Shown: piece after piece, positions 4,990 to 6,373 of the stretch | Layout: each line of letters opens with the position of its first letter | How positions within the stretch are numbered: position 1 is the stretch's first letter | NCBI GenBank assembly: GCA_019747455.1 | Contig: JAIEQT010000134.1 | Coordinates: 1 to 6,373, forward strand | DNA from: Chitinophagaceae bacterium | Lineage (GTDB): Bacteria > Bacteroidota > Bacteroidia > Chitinophagales > Chitinophagaceae | Reading direction: 5' to 3' | Length of the DNA stretch: 6,373 bases | Translations under genes and position numbers: made by a program | The notes under the pieces: model-generated | Database searches by the model: none | What the model was told of the DNA's origin: nothing | Seen by the model: only the letters and a program-made list of their open reading frames with translations

Positions 4990-6373
4990 ATGAGCATTCG
5001 AGCTATTGTATTTGTATTATGTGTATGGCTGCCCGCAACATTTATTGTTGGGCAACAACAACTGTTACAAAAGCTAGAACAACTTGATGTAGATAAGCTC
5101 GATAGGGTTTATACAAAAACCAATGAGCGGATAAACAAATTTTTACAAAAGAGTTTAGCCGGTTTTCAAAAAAAGCAAGATAGATTATTACAAAAAGCGG
5201 CGAAGAAAGATAGTGCTGCCGCCAAGCTTTTACAAAACAGTTGGGTTGATAAATACGATGGTATGTTGCAGCAATTGGCCAACCCACAAGCATTAATAAA
5301 TAAAAAACTCACCGGGAACTATATTGCCAGAATAGATAGTGTAGGTTCTTTGTTTGGCTTTGCGAGTACAAGTAATCTTACTCAAAAAATGCCGAACCTA
5401 AAAGAGTTTGGCCGGATTAGTGCGCAAATAAAATTGTTGCAAACACAGATGCATAGTGCTGAAGCATTAAAGAAACTAATGCAAGAACAAACGGCATTAC
5501 TGAAAAATCAATTTCAAAAACTGGGGCTCGACAAAGAGATCAACAAACTCAAACAACAGGGGTATTACTACCAACAACAGGTACAGGAGTACAAACAAAT
5601 GCTCAGTGATCCGGATAAACTCACGAAGAAGGCATTAGAGCTCGCCGCCGATCTACCAGCCTATAGAGAGTTCATGTCGCAGAATAGTCAGTTAGCCCAG
5701 CTCTTTAGATTACCAGGTGCAGGAGGAGCCAATAACACAGCAGCAACTGCCATACCCGGCTTACAAACACAGGCACAGGTGCAACAGCAATTGCAACAAC
5801 AGTTAGGAGCAGGCGGCGTGAACCCCATGGCTTATTTGCAAACTCAAATGGGACAAGCCACTCAACAATTAGACGCACTCAAGAATAAACTCAATGAATT
5901 GGGAAGAGGAAGTGAGGAGTTAGACATGCCCGATTTTAAACCCAATAAACAAAAGACAAAATCCTTTTGGAAGCGATTAGAATATGGGATGAATATACAG
6001 AGCCAGCGAAGCAACACATTTTTGCCTAGTACAACAGATATAGGATTGCTACTCGGTTACAAGCTCAACGACAAATCCACAGTAGGCATGGGATTAAGTT
6101 ATAAGCTAGGCTTAGGTAAGAATATACAAAACATAGCGATCACCCATGAGGGAGTAGGGATAAGAACTTATGTAGACATAAAGGCGAAGGGAAGTATATG
6201 GATTACAGGTGGACTGGAATACAATTACCAACAAGCGTTTAGAGAGATAGAACAATTAAAGAACCTAAGTGCATGGCAAAGAAGTGGATTAATAGGAGTG
6301 AGTAAGAAGTATAGAATCGGCAAATCGAAGCAGGGCAATATGCAGTTGTTGTGGGACTTTTTGAGTTACAGTC
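4990..6373 (+). CDS. Secreted coiled-coil protein with probable C-terminal outer-membrane beta-barrel (partial)
   Basis: An uninterrupted frame from ATG 4990 (in-frame TAA at 4978-4980) to the window end gives 461 residues with no stop. Residues 1-21 form a signal peptide: Arg4, hydrophobic core AIVFVLCVWLPATFIV, likely cut after VG21. Residues about 22-235 are Lys/Gln/Leu-rich and predicted helical, with coiled-coil-like stretches (about 25-80, 140-205). Residues 242-285 are a Gly/Ala/Gln linker (QVQQQLQQQLGAGG), then another short helix (285-307). From about 326 (FWKRLEYGMNIQSQ) alternating polar/hydrophobic strands with Gly turns (IGLLLGYKLNDKSTVGMGLSYKLG, YVDIKAKGSIWITGGLEYNY, QLLWDFLSYS) look like an outer-membrane beta-barrel. 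I recall similar uncharacterised Bacteroidota proteins, some near large surface adhesins, but cannot name a family. Likely site: outer membrane, with the helical part in the periplasm. The barrel is cut off by the window edge. Function unknown. Confidence 0.85.
   Translation, partial: MSIRAIVFVLCVWLPATFIVGQQQLLQKLEQLDVDKLDRVYTKTNERINKFLQKSLAGFQKKQDRLLQKAAKKDSAAAKLLQNSWVDKYDGMLQQLANPQALINKKLTGNYIARIDSVGSLFGFASTSNLTQKMPNLKEFGRISAQIKLLQTQMHSAEALKKLMQEQTALLKNQFQKLGLDKEINKLKQQGYYYQQQVQEYKQMLSDPDKLTKKALELAADLPAYREFMSQNSQLAQLFRLPGAGGANNTAATAIPGLQTQAQVQQQLQQQLGAGGVNPMAYLQTQMGQATQQLDALKNKLNELGRGSEELDMPDFKPNKQKTKSFWKRLEYGMNIQSQRSNTFLPSTTDIGLLLGYKLNDKSTVGMGLSYKLGLGKNIQNIAITHEGVGIRTYVDIKAKGSIWITGGLEYNYQQAFREIEQLKNLSAWQRSGLIGVSKKYRIGKSKQGNMQLLWDFLSYS

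Noticed and set aside
5042..5293. An 83-codon minus-strand open frame
   Set aside because: Antisense to the helical part of the secreted protein, which has a clear signal peptide and a much longer frame.

Overview
The window looks like an ordinary chromosomal stretch of a Bacteroidota bacterium, most likely from the Chitinophagaceae/Sphingobacteriia side of the phylum. This is inferred from AT-rich DNA, Bacteroidota-style promoter boxes (TAnnTTTG) sitting almost on top of start codons, near absence of Shine-Dalgarno sequences, and the style of the encoded proteins (a GT9 transferase beginning with an LIIQTAFIGDVVLAT-type motif, and a coiled-coil plus beta-barrel envelope protein). No RNA gene, CRISPR array or insertion sequence was seen.

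Layout: (1) Positions 1-329, minus strand: the 5' part of dapD (lysine/diaminopimelate synthesis), cut by the window edge. (2) Positions 330-660: a gene-free divergent intergenic region with a dapD promoter box and a 77-bp array of eleven 7-bp units. (3) Positions 661-4776, plus strand: five closely packed genes, namely a 71-aa protein of unknown function, a family 9 glycosyltransferase (LPS/heptosyltransferase type), a CCA-adding tRNA nucleotidyltransferase with an HD domain, a pRiA4b ORF-3-like protein with an acidic tail, and miaA, which overlaps the preceding gene. (4) Positions 4777-4989: an intergenic region with a 15-bp direct repeat, helically phased AACGYT boxes and a possible promoter. 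(5) Position 4990 to the window end: a large secreted protein, with signal peptide, long Gln/Lys-rich helical region and the start of a probable outer-membrane beta-barrel, cut by the window edge.

How they fit together: cca and miaA both mature tRNAs (3'-CCA addition and A37 prenylation), and the pRiA4b-like gene lies between them and overlaps miaA, so a translation-related role is a reasonable guess. The GT9 enzyme and the last gene are envelope functions, and dapD feeds peptidoglycan and lysine synthesis. Promoter-like boxes next to several starts suggest that the row is not one simple operon and that some transcripts are leaderless or nearly so.

No clearly new multi-gene system is visible. 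The items most worth following are the phased box cluster ahead of the envelope protein, that protein itself, the pRiA4b-like/miaA coupling, the heptamer array and the TAnnTTTGC-N3-ATG start architecture.
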